Shown in pieces: positions 1 to 11,966 of a stretch of 64,000 bases of DNA. The DNA comes from Aulostomus chinensis. Its lineage: Eukaryota; Chordata; Actinopteri; Syngnathiformes; Aulostomidae. How positions within the stretch are numbered: position 1 is the first letter of the stretch; each line of letters begins with the position of its first letter. Made by a program: the position numbers and the translations under genes. Under the pieces are notes generated by a model. It was given only the letters and a program-made list of their open reading frames with translations, searched no databases and was not told the origin of the DNA. The stretch covers positions 25,125,457-25,189,456 of the forward strand of contig JBBMOA010000007.1 in assembly GCA_037954235.1 (NCBI GenBank). The letters are read 5' to 3'.

Positions 1-327
1 ACAAATACATGGGATGAGCAGTAGGCGGCTGTCTGGCTGGAATTAACCCTTCGTCTTCACTCCTTGTGCGCATAAGTTATGATGTCATTGAATCAATTTG
101 AAACCTTTCATTCAGCATAATGTGATTCAGCACTTAAATGATAACAAATGTAATATTGTTATCGCTTCCATGTGTTTAACTCTGCCTACAATCAAGTGCT
201 GCTAGCATGATGTGTGCTAACAAACCCATGGACCCTAAGGCACCTGGGTTCAAAGTTCATCCTTGTGCAATAAACGACCTATTAAGTGAGCAAGCGAGCC
301 TTTGAATTTCTCCGTGATCGCACACAC
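1..327 (+). promoter_or_regulatory. akr1d1: akr1d1 proximal promoter and 5' UTR
   Basis: This is the non-coding sequence immediately before the akr1d1 start codon. A perfect direct repeat with one-base spacing (GGTTCA-A-AGTTCA, 247-259) fits the HNF4/RXR DR1 consensus. Four bases further on, TTGTGCAAT (263-271) fits a C/EBP site. Both factors drive liver genes, which suits a bile-acid synthesis enzyme. The sites lie 57-81 bases before the ATG, so the transcription start is probably between about 275 and 320, but no clear TATA box fixes it. The motifs are seen directly; their use is inferred. Confidence 0.5.
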
Positions 328-3300
328 ATGAATCTGACTGCAGAGAACCTCAGTGTCCCTCTCAGTGATGGGAACCGTATCCCGCTGCTGGGACTAGGAA
401 CGTATGGGGACCCTCAAACGGTAAGGAGGACACCATTTTTGTTTGTTTGGGGGGGGGGGGGGGCAGGAGAAATGCTCATCGATGACTGACTGCAGAGTTA
501 ATGAGTACCTGTGTTTATGTCTTTTCATGCACACAAACTGCAGCATGACTCAGACAAAACTGGGTCAAATCTTACTTTACTGTAACACACAGTCATATTT
601 CCATCAATTTCCAACAGACACCGAGGGGCACAGCGCTCGAATGTGTTAAGCTGGCCATAGATGTAGGCTACAGACACTTTGATGGGGCCTTGGTGTATTT
701 CAATGAGCATGAAGTGGGGCAAGCCATTAGAGAGAAGATTGCTGATGGAACTGTCAGACGAGAGGACATCTTTTACTGTGGAAAGGTACTCTCTGATTTA
801 ACTGTTCTTAATTCCTGTGATTTTGACATTTAAACACGTGTGTTGTTCAGAAAAGCAGACACATGCTTTGTGCATGACTTTTAATTTTTTTTTTTTCTCC
901 CTTAGCTCTGGAACACCTTCCATCCACCAGAGTTGGTGAGACCCACCCTGGAGAGGACTCTGAAAGCCTTAAAACTGGATTATGTTGATCTTTACATCAT
1001 CGAACTTCCTATGGCCTTCAAGGTTTCCCCTTCAAATACTCACATTCGTAATGATTAGATAAGAAAGTAAAGTAAGAGTTTCCTGTTACAAAAGCTTGAA
1101 TAAAAAATCATGATGTGAAATAGAAATAACAAGATGCAAGTTTTTTTTTAATGTTATCAAATGCAAATTCAATCAAAATAGCCTGAAATGTGCAATATTA
1201 TTTGTGCAAATGTTGGAATATATGCCAGCCAGTGGTATGACTTGTTGGTCACTGTGATAAGAATTTTTATATGCTTTTGGTAGCAATCACATCTCTTTTT
1301 CTTTTTTTAAACGAGTCCAACTGGACTGATGGTCAGATTGTGCTTATTATCAAGTTTTATTATAAACATCTATTTGCTTATTTTTTAGCCTGGAAATGAA
1401 TTCTATCCCAAAGACCGGGATGGTAAATACATCTACCACCACACAGACCTCTGTGCAACCTGGGAGGTGGGTTGTTTTGAGGAGACACATGTACTTGTTG
1501 TCCATTTTGCTCAATTTCTTTGCAGTCAAGCCGGTCCAACTTCTTGTTTTCTGCCTGAAGGTGTTTTATACATTTGCGCTCTCAGAATATAGCTCCTATG
1601 AGAATCAAATGCAAGGGGAAAAAAAAAATCAGCAGTCATTTTGCGTGGGTGTGTTAGCCCTCCATAATCAGCTTGAAGGATCTTTTATTTATTCTTTTCA
1701 ATTTAGTGGTGCTTTGAAAGTAGTGTTTATCCTGAATGAGAACATTAACACCATGAATCAACCGCATTGTAATTAAATAATTGATATCCAGCATTAAAAC
1801 TGGAACATTCCCTTTCAATGCATCAAAGAATGTCAAGGCCAGTAATTACCAACTTTAAAGATCTGATTTTTCTTCCCGGTCGCTTTGTTTTGCTGCACGC
1901 TCAGTATGTGAAGATAATCACCATGTTGATATGCATCTTTCCTTCTCATCAGGCTTTAGAAGCGTGTGTAGACGCTGGGCTTGCGAAATCTCTGGGAGTC
2001 TCCAACTTCAACCGCAGACAGCTGGAACTGCTACTGAACAAACCTGGCCTCAAACACAAGCCTGTATCCAACCAGGTAACTGCTCCTGCTCTCCCTAGTC
2101 TCCATCTTTTCTTTTCAGAATTAAGCAAGTGAAGTATAGCATATTCTTTACTGTTTAAACATTCGTACATTTCATGCTATTGCTACAGAAAATGAAAATA
2201 ACTGATGGAACTGACCACTATTACATTATATAACCTTTAAATGCTCAAGTCAGTTTTATATATGATATATTTTTTATCTTCAGTGTACATTCCCCTTGCA
2301 TTTTAGTACATGTTTAGTACTTTGGCTTCGGCAGTATCTGTTACTGTGGTGAATTTACTTTAAGTACAGATCATAATTCACAAATCGAAAGCAAAACAGA
2401 TACAATCTGCTCAGAAGAAAATATGGGGACCAAATTATAAACCAATAATGATATGATAAAACATATAATAATAATAAATCTGCTCCTTTTTTTTGTATTT
2501 GTTATTGGGAGATACCATATATAGACCTTGACAAAATTTACTGTCGTTTTTGTGGGAGTCAATACAGAAAGAGAGAATATAACCATTTGTCATGGCAAGC
2601 AAGAGCAAGAGGAATAAAGACGAAGTATTTGTGCATTTATGTGTTTTCTGTCTTCATTCTTAGGTTGAATGCCATCCATACTTCACACAACCCAACCTTC
2701 TGGAGTTCTGCCGTCAGAATGACATCGTAATTGTTGGATACTGCCCCCTTGGCTCCTCCAGAGATGCATCCTGGTATGCAGATTCTCAGAGACAAGCTGT
2801 TTTCAAGGCTGGTCTGATATTTTGAAACAAATTACTCACAGATGATGTTTTGCAAAATTTTGTTTCCTCTGGAATTGTATTCATGGACAAACCCCACATT
2901 CATATGGTAGTGTGACACTATGATTTCCTGCAACTGCCACTGAAAAGCAGAGGAAACTCAGTCTAGTGACGCTTGTATCCTGACAGTTGAACAAAAACAC
3001 AGGGATAAACTCTGAATGACTCCTAGGTGGCCTTTTCTCCCCTGTCATTGGCTCAGGGTGAATGTGACATGTCCTCCCCTGCTAGAGGATGAGCTGCTGG
3101 TGTCTATTGGAAAAAAGTACGACAAGAGCAGCGCCCAGGTGGCTCTGCGCTTCAACGTCCAACGAGGAGTCGTAGTGATCCCTAAAAGTTTCAGCCCTGA
3201 GAGAATTAAACACAACTTCCAGGTTTGGTTTGACTTTTTTTTGGTCAAACAAGGCCATTTAGTGGTTACATGCACATGTGAAAAGAACCATCTACACTCC

Positions 3301-3644
3301 CATGTTTCCTATTATACGTCGGTTGGTGGGATTTTTAATAGTCTTGTATATCTAATCGCAGATATTTGATTTTTCACTCACTGAGGAAGAGATGAGAGCC
3401 ATCGAAGCTCTGAACAAAAACATTCGTTTTGTGGAACTTCTGATGTAAGTAATGAATTTGCTTCAACGGGAAAATCTGTCGGGAGAATATGAACTCATCA
3501 ACATTTTTATATGCATGTATGTCTTCAAGTGGTAGTTTGTTTTATGGCATCGTTCTTGTTTTTCCAGCAGATAATAGCTAATCATCTTTGTTTTGACGCA
3601 GGTGGAGTGACCATCCAGAATACCCATTTCATGATGATTATTAA
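328..3644 (+). CDS. akr1d1: 3-oxo-5-beta-steroid 4-dehydrogenase (aldo-keto reductase 1D1), complete
   Basis: This cytosolic NADPH-dependent enzyme reduces the C4-C5 double bond of delta-4-3-ketosteroids to the 5-beta form, in bile-acid synthesis and steroid hormone clearance. Nine coding exons join in frame: 328-420, 618-785, 906-1022, 1389-1466, 1953-2075, 2664-2773, 3057-3222, 3362-3444, 3602-3644. All have GT-AG introns. The product is 326 aa, the same as human AKR1D1. The catalytic residues fall at Asp53, Tyr58, Lys87 and Glu120. Glu120 replaces the histidine of other aldo-keto reductases and is the mark of a true 5-beta-reductase. Other family signatures are GLGTYGDP near the start, LGVSNFNRRQLE and VVVIPKSF (NADPH-binding part), and a C-terminus ending HPEYPFHDDY. 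The ATG at 328 was chosen because it gives the family N-terminus; an upstream in-frame ATG at 286 would add 14 unlike residues. No break was seen. Confidence 0.96.
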
Positions 3645-3722
3645 ACTTTTTCTCTCTCTTTTTTTTTTTTTTTTTTTGGTGATTTTGCATCATTTCCTGT
3701 CACTCAACTAACAAGGATTAAA
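3645..3722 (+). terminator. akr1d1: akr1d1 3' UTR with candidate poly(A) signal
   Basis: A short pyrimidine-rich 3' UTR follows the stop codon, including a T run at about 3660-3677. The first plausible polyadenylation signal is ATTAAA at 3717-3722. Further AATAAA-type signals occur near 4209 and 4475, so a longer UTR is possible. Confidence 0.4.
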
Positions 3723-6700
3723 GCTCAACTTTCACTTGAAAAGACAGGAATCATTTGTATTTCTGGTGCATTTTGACACTTAACACTAGAGGTCGCTAGT
3801 TCCCAGCAAATGAAAGGGATAAATGCTTTCATGGTTCATGTATATTTACGCATGAGCCACATATATTTAAAATAGTACATTGTTAGTTAAAACTGATTAA
3901 TATGAATTGTTGCAACTAAATGAAGTTTTTTTTCTTTTTCTTTTCTTCTCTTTTGAATTGAATGTGTCAAAAAAATACTCAAATATGTACCAAGATACTG
4001 TCACTGTAAGGACTCTGGCTTCTCTGTAATACTAGAATTCTTCTCACAGGCACGTATAGCTTTCAGTCTGAATTGATTGAGAGAGCAAAAAACACGCCAT
4101 GTGCCATTCCTGAGCTTCCAATTTTATGTATAAAGCACATTTATAAACAATGATATTTCAGACAAGGACAGAAAAATGACTGGAGAAGAGCAAAAGAGCA
4201 CAGATATTGAATAAACATACAAAATGCACATTCAAATGCCAAATGGCCTTTTTGTCAAGATGATTCAGACACAAAAGAATGGAAATCTTAGGAGCAGCTC
4301 GAGTTGTAATGACAGTCAAAGTGTTGCAAGATGGTCAAGCAGGACCTGGTCCATCATAATCAGGAGAAAAAAGCAGCGTCATCCCAGAAGTCATGAAAGA
4401 TTTCAAATGGCCAGAAACTACAAATGCACCCAACAATTCCCAAACTTGATACTTCAATAATCACAAGGATCAGAAATAAATACATGTATATGTATTTATA
4501 TATGTGAGATGGGCCCACGTGAAAGGGCACCCCATGTACAGTAGTTGAGGATCTCCATGCAGCTGCATTACCTGCATATATGGTACCTTTGGCTTTGTCC
4601 TTAAGGGAAAAGTGTACTCAGCAGAGTACATCTCCGTACCAGGGGCGTTTCTGGGGGGCCCAGGCCAAAGGGACCTAGGGGGGCAGTCATGACCCCAGCC
4701 AGTAGCCTGGGGGCCTGCTTAAGGGTTGTTGCAGTCTCCAGTGAATGGTCAATCATAGAATTTAAGGGGGTTCTCTAATGTCACTATTGACTAATCAGTA
4801 GATCTAAGGGCCCCCTCCAGTTCGGAGCCTCAGGCTGCTGCTTGGCTTGGCAACTCTGATGGAACACCCCCACTCTTTGTATGTCGATGTGTTTCTGCAT
4901 GTAATGAAGTAAAAATTTAATATGCAGAGTCTTCTGTGTTTTAGTCTGTCACAGCAAAATTGTCAAGTGCTCAGAGGTCAGATTTGTTATCAACAGGTAC
5001 TGCAGGCAGTTTTGTAGTTGCCTTCGTCCTGCTGCGGGAACATTTGAGGAATTTGTGGAAAAGCATCTCGCATCCTTGTGTTAACACATTGAAGGGAATG
5101 TGATTTTCCATTATATCGCTTTTATGTTATATAATCGGAAATCAGAAATACACTTAATTGTACATTAGAATAGAATATGATTTGTTGTGTGTTTGGTTTG
5201 TTAAAAAAATGCAAGTACCAAAAGAAAAAAAAACCCAGAAAACAGATCCTCTGACTGACCTGTTCTGGAATCTTGTTAAGTACATAAATGATAATTGTTG
5301 ATGCATAATTATACTCTCTGTAAAAAGTACAACATTCAGATTTCAGAACCAAATAAAATAGTTTGAAGTTATGGTTTAATTTCTGCAAAGACCTTTTTGT
5401 TACCAGGACTTGGATTCCAGCAGGACACCTCAGTAAAAGCAGTGATGCCTGATAATTGTTTGCTTTGGAAGGGTATTTCTGGTCAATCCGTTATCACACT
5501 GTGGACACATTGTGTAATGGTTGTGTACACACTTCTTGTGTACTCTGATGCTCTGCTTAGCTTCAGGCTGCCTACAATAAGCAGAACTTCTGCTCCAGGA
5601 AAGGAAATGTAGGAGAAACAATATTTTTCAAAGGTGGATATTTGGTATTAGCGGCATGATTCCCGTCTGTCAGCCTCTTTTTAAAAAAAAAAATTTTCTC
5701 TTTGGGCTGTGATGCAAGAAAGTGTCTCACTTGCCGAAGCCCCTCTTGATAGAAGGTTTGACTCAGTGAATTTGCATATGTGACGGATGATTACTTGACT
5801 CCTTCGAAGTCAATAGTTACATGCTAAAATGTGTCACTGTGCCTTTTAGCATTTTTTTGTTTGTTTGCTGGCTTTCTTGTACACCAAGATTCCATAATCT
5901 TTTCTGCAATCTTTTAAAGTCAGACACATCTTGTACTAATCATTAACAAACACGGTGAGGGATTCTTCCTAATGTCTGAACCTCCATGCAACATCAGGCT
6001 TAGAATTGAAGAGAAAAGATGAAAAAAACAGACCACATTTTCAGAGCAGCAACACGCAGTTATAAAAACAGCTGAAAAACAAGTGAAGAAATTGATCAAT
6101 GAGTCCCCTCTGCTGTTTGGGATCTCGTTTGCCTTTGATATCATAGACATCTGCAAGAATGACACTGACCCTGGATCAGCCACTGATATGTGATTTGGAA
6201 AGAAATCTATTCAGAAAAAAGTCAGGTTGTTTCCTTCACATGTAGAAAGTCAAAGCTGCCTCAACAGTGAAGTCAGCTCTCCTCTAATGTGACTGTGTCT
6301 TGAATTATAATTTGATCTGAGGTGGGGGTGAGGGGGTGGGTGGGAATTTTTTTTTACTGAAAAAGACCTCACCCTGAAAGAGTTCAGACAGGAAAGGAGA
6401 AGCACATCACCCCCCTGCTCCCCATCTCTACCTCCATAAAGACCCTCTGGATTGTGACCTTCTAACAAATGCCTTGAACCGGGCCACTCTGGACCCCTGT
6501 GGTGGGAAAGTGTTCTGAATGGCCACTGGGTCTGTGAGGAAGGAATCTGGTGGAGGGAAGAAAAGAGGATGGGGGTGGGTTGGGGTGTAGGGGGCTGAAC
6601 GTGTCTGAAGGAGAGGGCTTCATCCAGCTGGAGTGATGTTTTACTTGTCAAAAAAAGAGAGCTTAAGAATTTCACCTCTGAAATATTGGAAGCTCTCTCT

Positions 6701-9661
6701 CTCTAAATCTCATGCGTCTTTGCCGAGGATGCGTTTGCATGTAGAATCTCAGCTCAGTCTCATGCAAATGATACACGAGACTCACAATCTGTACATCCAC
6801 CTAAATACAAATATGATCAGGCTTCCTTTTTTGGTTGCTCTTCCCGGAGAGAAAGGCCCTGGGAGAATGTGTGTGTCAAAAGGTTACGCAATCAGCCAAC
6901 CACACTGAGACAGCACAGACCTCTAGTGTGCTGTGGGGAGTGTGTTTGTGTGTGGGGGGGCATCTGAATGGAATTGGACGGACGGGCGGGGGTCTTCAGA
7001 GAAGGCAAAGCAGAAGGAAAAATCTCTTTGCGGGTTGTTCCACAGTTCCTCAGATCTCCACTTCTCTATGCATATTACATAGTGGGACCTGAAACAGCGG
7101 CGGGCCCTCAGTTGTGCTCCTCTCTTCCAGCGGTTGTATTTGTACAACTCTATCAAAAGGTGAGTCATTTTTTTTCTTGTGCAACTTCTTTCATACCAGA
7201 GTATATTTTTCAGATTGCAATAAGTGGAATTGCAGCTGTTTATTTAGTAAAATGAACAAGATTATTATCCTTTTTACCGCCTATTTATTCAGAGCAGGGC
7301 AAAGTTAAAACATTTATTTCAAATTGTCTTTTTATTTCCTTTATGAGCATTGCTGCGACTATGCAGGACTCTTGATTTTGATCAGCTTTTTGAGTTTTAA
7401 GTTTGGAGCTGGCGTTTTAAAGTTTTTCTTTTTTTTTTCTCAGATGTTACTTGTTACTTGTTCAATTTAATCATATGAATTCATAGTGTTATCAGAAAGC
7501 AAATGACTTAGCAATAACAGGTGACTGATCCAAGTCCAGAGTGGCTTCTACAGAAGGAACAACACTTGACTTTATTTAATAGAGAAAATGCCTTTTATCT
7601 ACTAATGCATAATCTAATCAATAATGCTTTATCATGCCGAATATGATATTTTGTTTATTTGACATGTACTTGACACATGACGCACCACATTGCAAACTTT
7701 ATTAAGAAAAAATTATTCTTTGTTCAGTCAGAATCACATCTGACCAATAAACGACATCTGAGATGTTGAATCGATGCTCCATGTATACGCAATAAAATTG
7801 ATCCACGCGTTTTCATCCAAACATACATAATTAGTAATCAATATTACAAATATTTACTGTGCGCGAAAGACTGGTGACTATGAGGTCCCTTTACTGTAAC
7901 TTATGTAACAAATTCAGTAATGTACTAGGCTGCCAGTACTGAAGGAATGAAGGAGTGAGGGAGTACAGGACTTCATCGGTGCCTGACTCTGAGATGCACG
8001 TGTGCCACAGTGGCCTGGCATCATTTAACACCCGATTCTATTTCTGAACCCATCAGAATAAGCACAATGCTGTTCTCTTACTGATCTATACGTTTTATCT
8101 TTGGTGATTTTTCACATTCGTGCAAACATTGAAAATAGTTCTAATTTGTGTCAACTCTTTCAACCCTTTAAAACAATGCCCCAAAGTCCCATAGCATATC
8201 GCGCAACCTCCTCCTTGATTCTTGGGGATATTACATGTATTGAGGTGAATCTTCTCATCAAAATGGCAGATATGATACGTATAAAAGGAAACCAAAAACT
8301 CCTACAAATGAGTAAGTGGATCATTTCATAGATCAGTCTATTGGTCCATCAATTTCTCACTCAGTCCTCCACTTGAGGGAGAGTTAGCCATGGTGGGACT
8401 CCAGCGTGCCTTGACAAGGTCAGTGTGCCTCTCTGAGTTTATTCTTAAAGCATGTATGGGAGAAACGTCTCTATTTCAGCCGGACTCGCCTCCTAAGAAC
8501 GATAGGATTTGCTCTCACCGAGTAAAGACGCGGTATTTGAGGTGCAGAATCTGGCTCGAGTGTTGAGCTTCCTAATGCCCACAAAGAAACTATCAAAAAG
8601 TGAAGTGAACTGGGATCTGGCTTCATGGCCAGTGAAGAGGGGCTCCTCCGCTTTTGTTGCTGTAAGCTCTCATTCCCACCAACCACCTTCCCAAAGACAA
8701 GGGGCTCTATTTTTACATCAGGCCTCGATTTGGCTGCAGTGCTGAAAATTTTGGCTCCTAAAATGGGTTCGACCTCCAATCCTGCGCACACAACACACAG
8801 AGTCACACTTGTGCTCCTGTGCACCTCTGCCCTTTGCCAAAGGGAGCACATTCCAAAAGGTGGCTTCACACAAGGCCTCCAGCTAAATGCGATTTCCATT
8901 TCCTCTGTTGACATCTTCATAGGCCCCTCGAGACTATGCTAGGCAACATCTCTTTGTTTCAATGTGTGAAAGACGGAAGCGCGCTTTTATCTCCACTCTT
9001 GTAACTGACATCATCTGAGCATGGCTCCTGCAGATGACCAGTTCTTCGAGTTTGAACCGAAGCAAGGACCACAATATGTGTCAGAGAGAGGAAAGAGGGT
9101 AACAGTAGGGCTGGTGAGGGGCCTGTTAATGCAACCTGACAGGAGTGAGCACAGTCAGTGAGCCGTCTGTTTCCTTCACAGAGAGAAATTCTTTCAGCTG
9201 CACTGGTCCATAAACAAGGTCTGGCTTCTAACATGGTCACGTAACATCACACAATTACTGACCTCATCCAAAACAGGACAAGTAGTGACATACATTATAG
9301 CTCATGTAAATATTTGGCAACTGGGATGCGATGCGAGAATTCCTCTGGAGAACTAGCCAAGGTCCTGAAACTCCTTCGTCCCCGTGCAGGCCCAAATCGC
9401 TGTACATTTAATCTGCATGTAGGCAACATTAATTGGTGAACTACTCACGTTTATAGTTTGGGTGATAAGAAAAGAAACGACACAAAACATGCAAATTAAT
9501 TTCAAACCCACAAGCTTTTTTCACGAATCAGTCAAATAGAAAAGTCGTTTTCATTCTTTTCATCTTCACGTCAACATTTTTCTGCGTAGTAACAGTTTTT
9601 TTTTTTTTGTTTTCATTGTTTTGTTTTGTTTTATTCTAAGCTTTTGGAGTTATTCTCCCAG
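3723..9661. other. Intergenic stretch between akr1d1 and slc6a13; no coding gene seen
   Basis: About 5.9 kb with only short, unconserved open frames. At about 4630-4850 there is a G/C-rich patch beginning with a GGGGCGTTTCT-like motif, which may be a degraded transposon, but I could not define its ends. Purine- or G-rich stretches occur near 6320-6345 and 6950-6990. A good splice donor (AAAAG/GTGAGT) at 7159/7160, in a moderately GC-rich stretch (about 6900-7159), could end a non-coding first exon of slc6a13. The rest looks like ordinary non-coding DNA. Confidence 0.6.
6900..7159 (+). other. slc6a13: Candidate non-coding first exon of slc6a13
   Basis: The coding start exon of slc6a13 begins after a splice acceptor at 9660-9661, so at least one upstream 5' UTR exon must exist. 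The best donor seen upstream is at 7159/7160 (CAAAAG/GTGAGT), at the end of a moderately GC-rich stretch. The left edge is arbitrary. This is inference from splice-site shape only. Confidence 0.25.
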
Positions 9662-9666
9662 GTGAC

Positions 9667-11905
9667 ATGGAGAACCAATCCAAGGTGGAACCCTCCAACG
9701 GGCACAGCCTGCCCCTGGATATTGTGCCCAGTACAGAGACGAAGATGACGGACAGGGGTCAGTGGGGCAACAAGCTAGAGTTTGTTCTGTCAGTGGCTGG
9801 AGAAATTATAGGCCTGGGGAATGTGTGGCGTTTCCCCTATCTGTGTTACAAGAACGGAGGAGGTGAGCATTGTGGTTTCCTAAATCTTTTTTTTCTCGAC
9901 TCTTTCTGCATTTAGTCAAGACTACAACCAGAAGAAGGCTGGCAATCATGATCATGGATGTATTTGACCAAGTTTGCTTCCCTTAAAAGTCAGAGCTGGT
10001 TGCTTGAAAGTAAAAAATGAACTTGTTTCAATAACCACTACAATTCATTGCTTTTATTTATTTGTCCTGGAAAAGAACAATAAGGGTGAATTCATGATCT
10101 GTTCCGAGAAAGAGACTCAAATGTCCAAATCCTCAAAATAGGCAGAGAACCAGACAAACATTTTCATCCAACCACCGAGCTAATTTCTAATTTCTGTATT
10201 GTTTTCACGCTTTATTTTTGGCTCCAGAAATGAAGAAACTGTTTAAGTTTCTTGTGTTTGTACATCTAATTTCATTTTTGACATCCTGTCTTCTGCTAAT
10301 ACAAAGAGAGTGTTTTAGGAAATATAATTTAGAATGAAAGGATGACACGAGCTAATAAACACACAAAGTGCCAAAACTATACAATATCCAAAATACACAG
10401 TCTGCACCTCTGGCAAACATATTCTGGAACATGACATACTTTCCTCTGACATTTCTAACATGTCAAAACATTGCATTTATACGTTTGCACAATTTCCTGA
10501 GATGATCTACTTTGATTTTTGTTTGCTCGTACCAGGCGCTTTCTTCATCCCTTACCTCATCTTTCTGTTTGCTTGCGGGATCCCCGTCTTCTTCCTGGAG
10601 ACGGCTCTGGGACAGTTCACCAGTGAGGGAGGCATCACCTGCTGGAGGAAGATCTGCCCTTTGTTTGAAGGTAATCTGCGGACACGTTCACACAGGAAAA
10701 GATATGTAATAGTTATATTCAGTTCACGTTGGTGAAGAGCTGAGAAGGTCACGCAATCCAGTGCACGTCTCAGCTTCATTACGGTGGTTCAGCTTTCCTT
10801 CTTCTTGCAGGAGTTGGTTATGCTACCCAGGTGATTGTTGCTCTTCTGAACATTTACTACATCATCGTGCTGGCTTGGGCCATTTTCTACCTGTCCAACT
10901 CCTTCACCTGGGACCTGCCCTGGGCCTCCTGCAATAACACCTGGAACACAGGTAAGACATGTTTGCAGCACGAAGACTATTTTCCGTCATGAAGGACAGA
11001 ATAAAAAAAAAAGACCAAAAATGTGCCCAAACCCGTATACATATACAGATTTCCATGACTTCCCCACACTTTTGAAGAAATCTTTAATGACCGTGGATTC
11101 TGTGAAATGTCTGTTCTATTCTACATTTGTTCTTCACGATGACTTTTCAGATATTTTATGCCTTTATTTATTTTTCCAAAACTTTTCGAGGCCTGGATAC
11201 TGTTGTTTTCAAATTCTATGATTTTCACAGGTTTTCCATGAATACAGTAACCCTCTATGATACTATATCGTATCATTTAACCTGACGCACGTATTTTATT
11301 ATATGAGGAGGAGCTGATGGTAGCCTACATCTTGTGCCAGCTCATGGACTGAAATCATTGTCTCTAAAATGCAACCCTCCTATATTCATCATTTAAATTT
11401 TTATGACGTTCCTCCTCATAATCAAACTCAGTAAGGAGTGTGTGCTCCTGCACCGTTTCCCTCCACCGTCTCAGTGGGTTGAATTGTTTCTTTTGCCTGT
11501 GTGTAACTTGGAAACCTCAGCGGGAGCTTGGATTCCCTCTCAGTGATGAATGTCTTTTCGTCTTTCCTTTATTCAAGATTCCTGTATGGCATTTCAGAGA
11601 GGGAACAGCTCCATCCATCACCATGAAAACGCCACCTCTCCTGTCATTGAGTTCTGGGAGTAAGTACCCTTTTGTTGAGCAACGTCCTCAAATGACCCTA
11701 GGGGCTGATAAATTTAAACAATATTCATACTGAGAAGTAATATTCGGTTCTATTTTTGCATGGTGTTGACAAAATAAACTTCTAAGTTTAAGTTTCCCAG
11801 TTTTAGTAAGTTTTTGGAAACACTGACAGACACAGAGTTTCCAAGCTTTTGAGAATAAAATTCTCTTTAGAAAGATTTAAAGGATTTTAGAGGAGACTGA
11901 ATAAA

Positions 11906-11966
<61 letters not shown>

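Noticed and set aside
4630..4850. GGGGCGTTTCT-type G/C-rich patch as a DNA transposon
   Set aside because: One end looks like a fish transposon start, but no matching inverted end or target duplication could be found.
6250..6675. 141-aa minus-strand open frame
   Set aside because: Pro/Ser/His-rich translation of G-rich simple sequence, with no domain or conservation cue.
8471..8942. Overlapping open frames of 149 and 105 aa on both strands upstream of slc6a13
   Set aside because: Neither resembles a known family and neither shows splice sites; open frames on both strands of the same stretch suggest chance.
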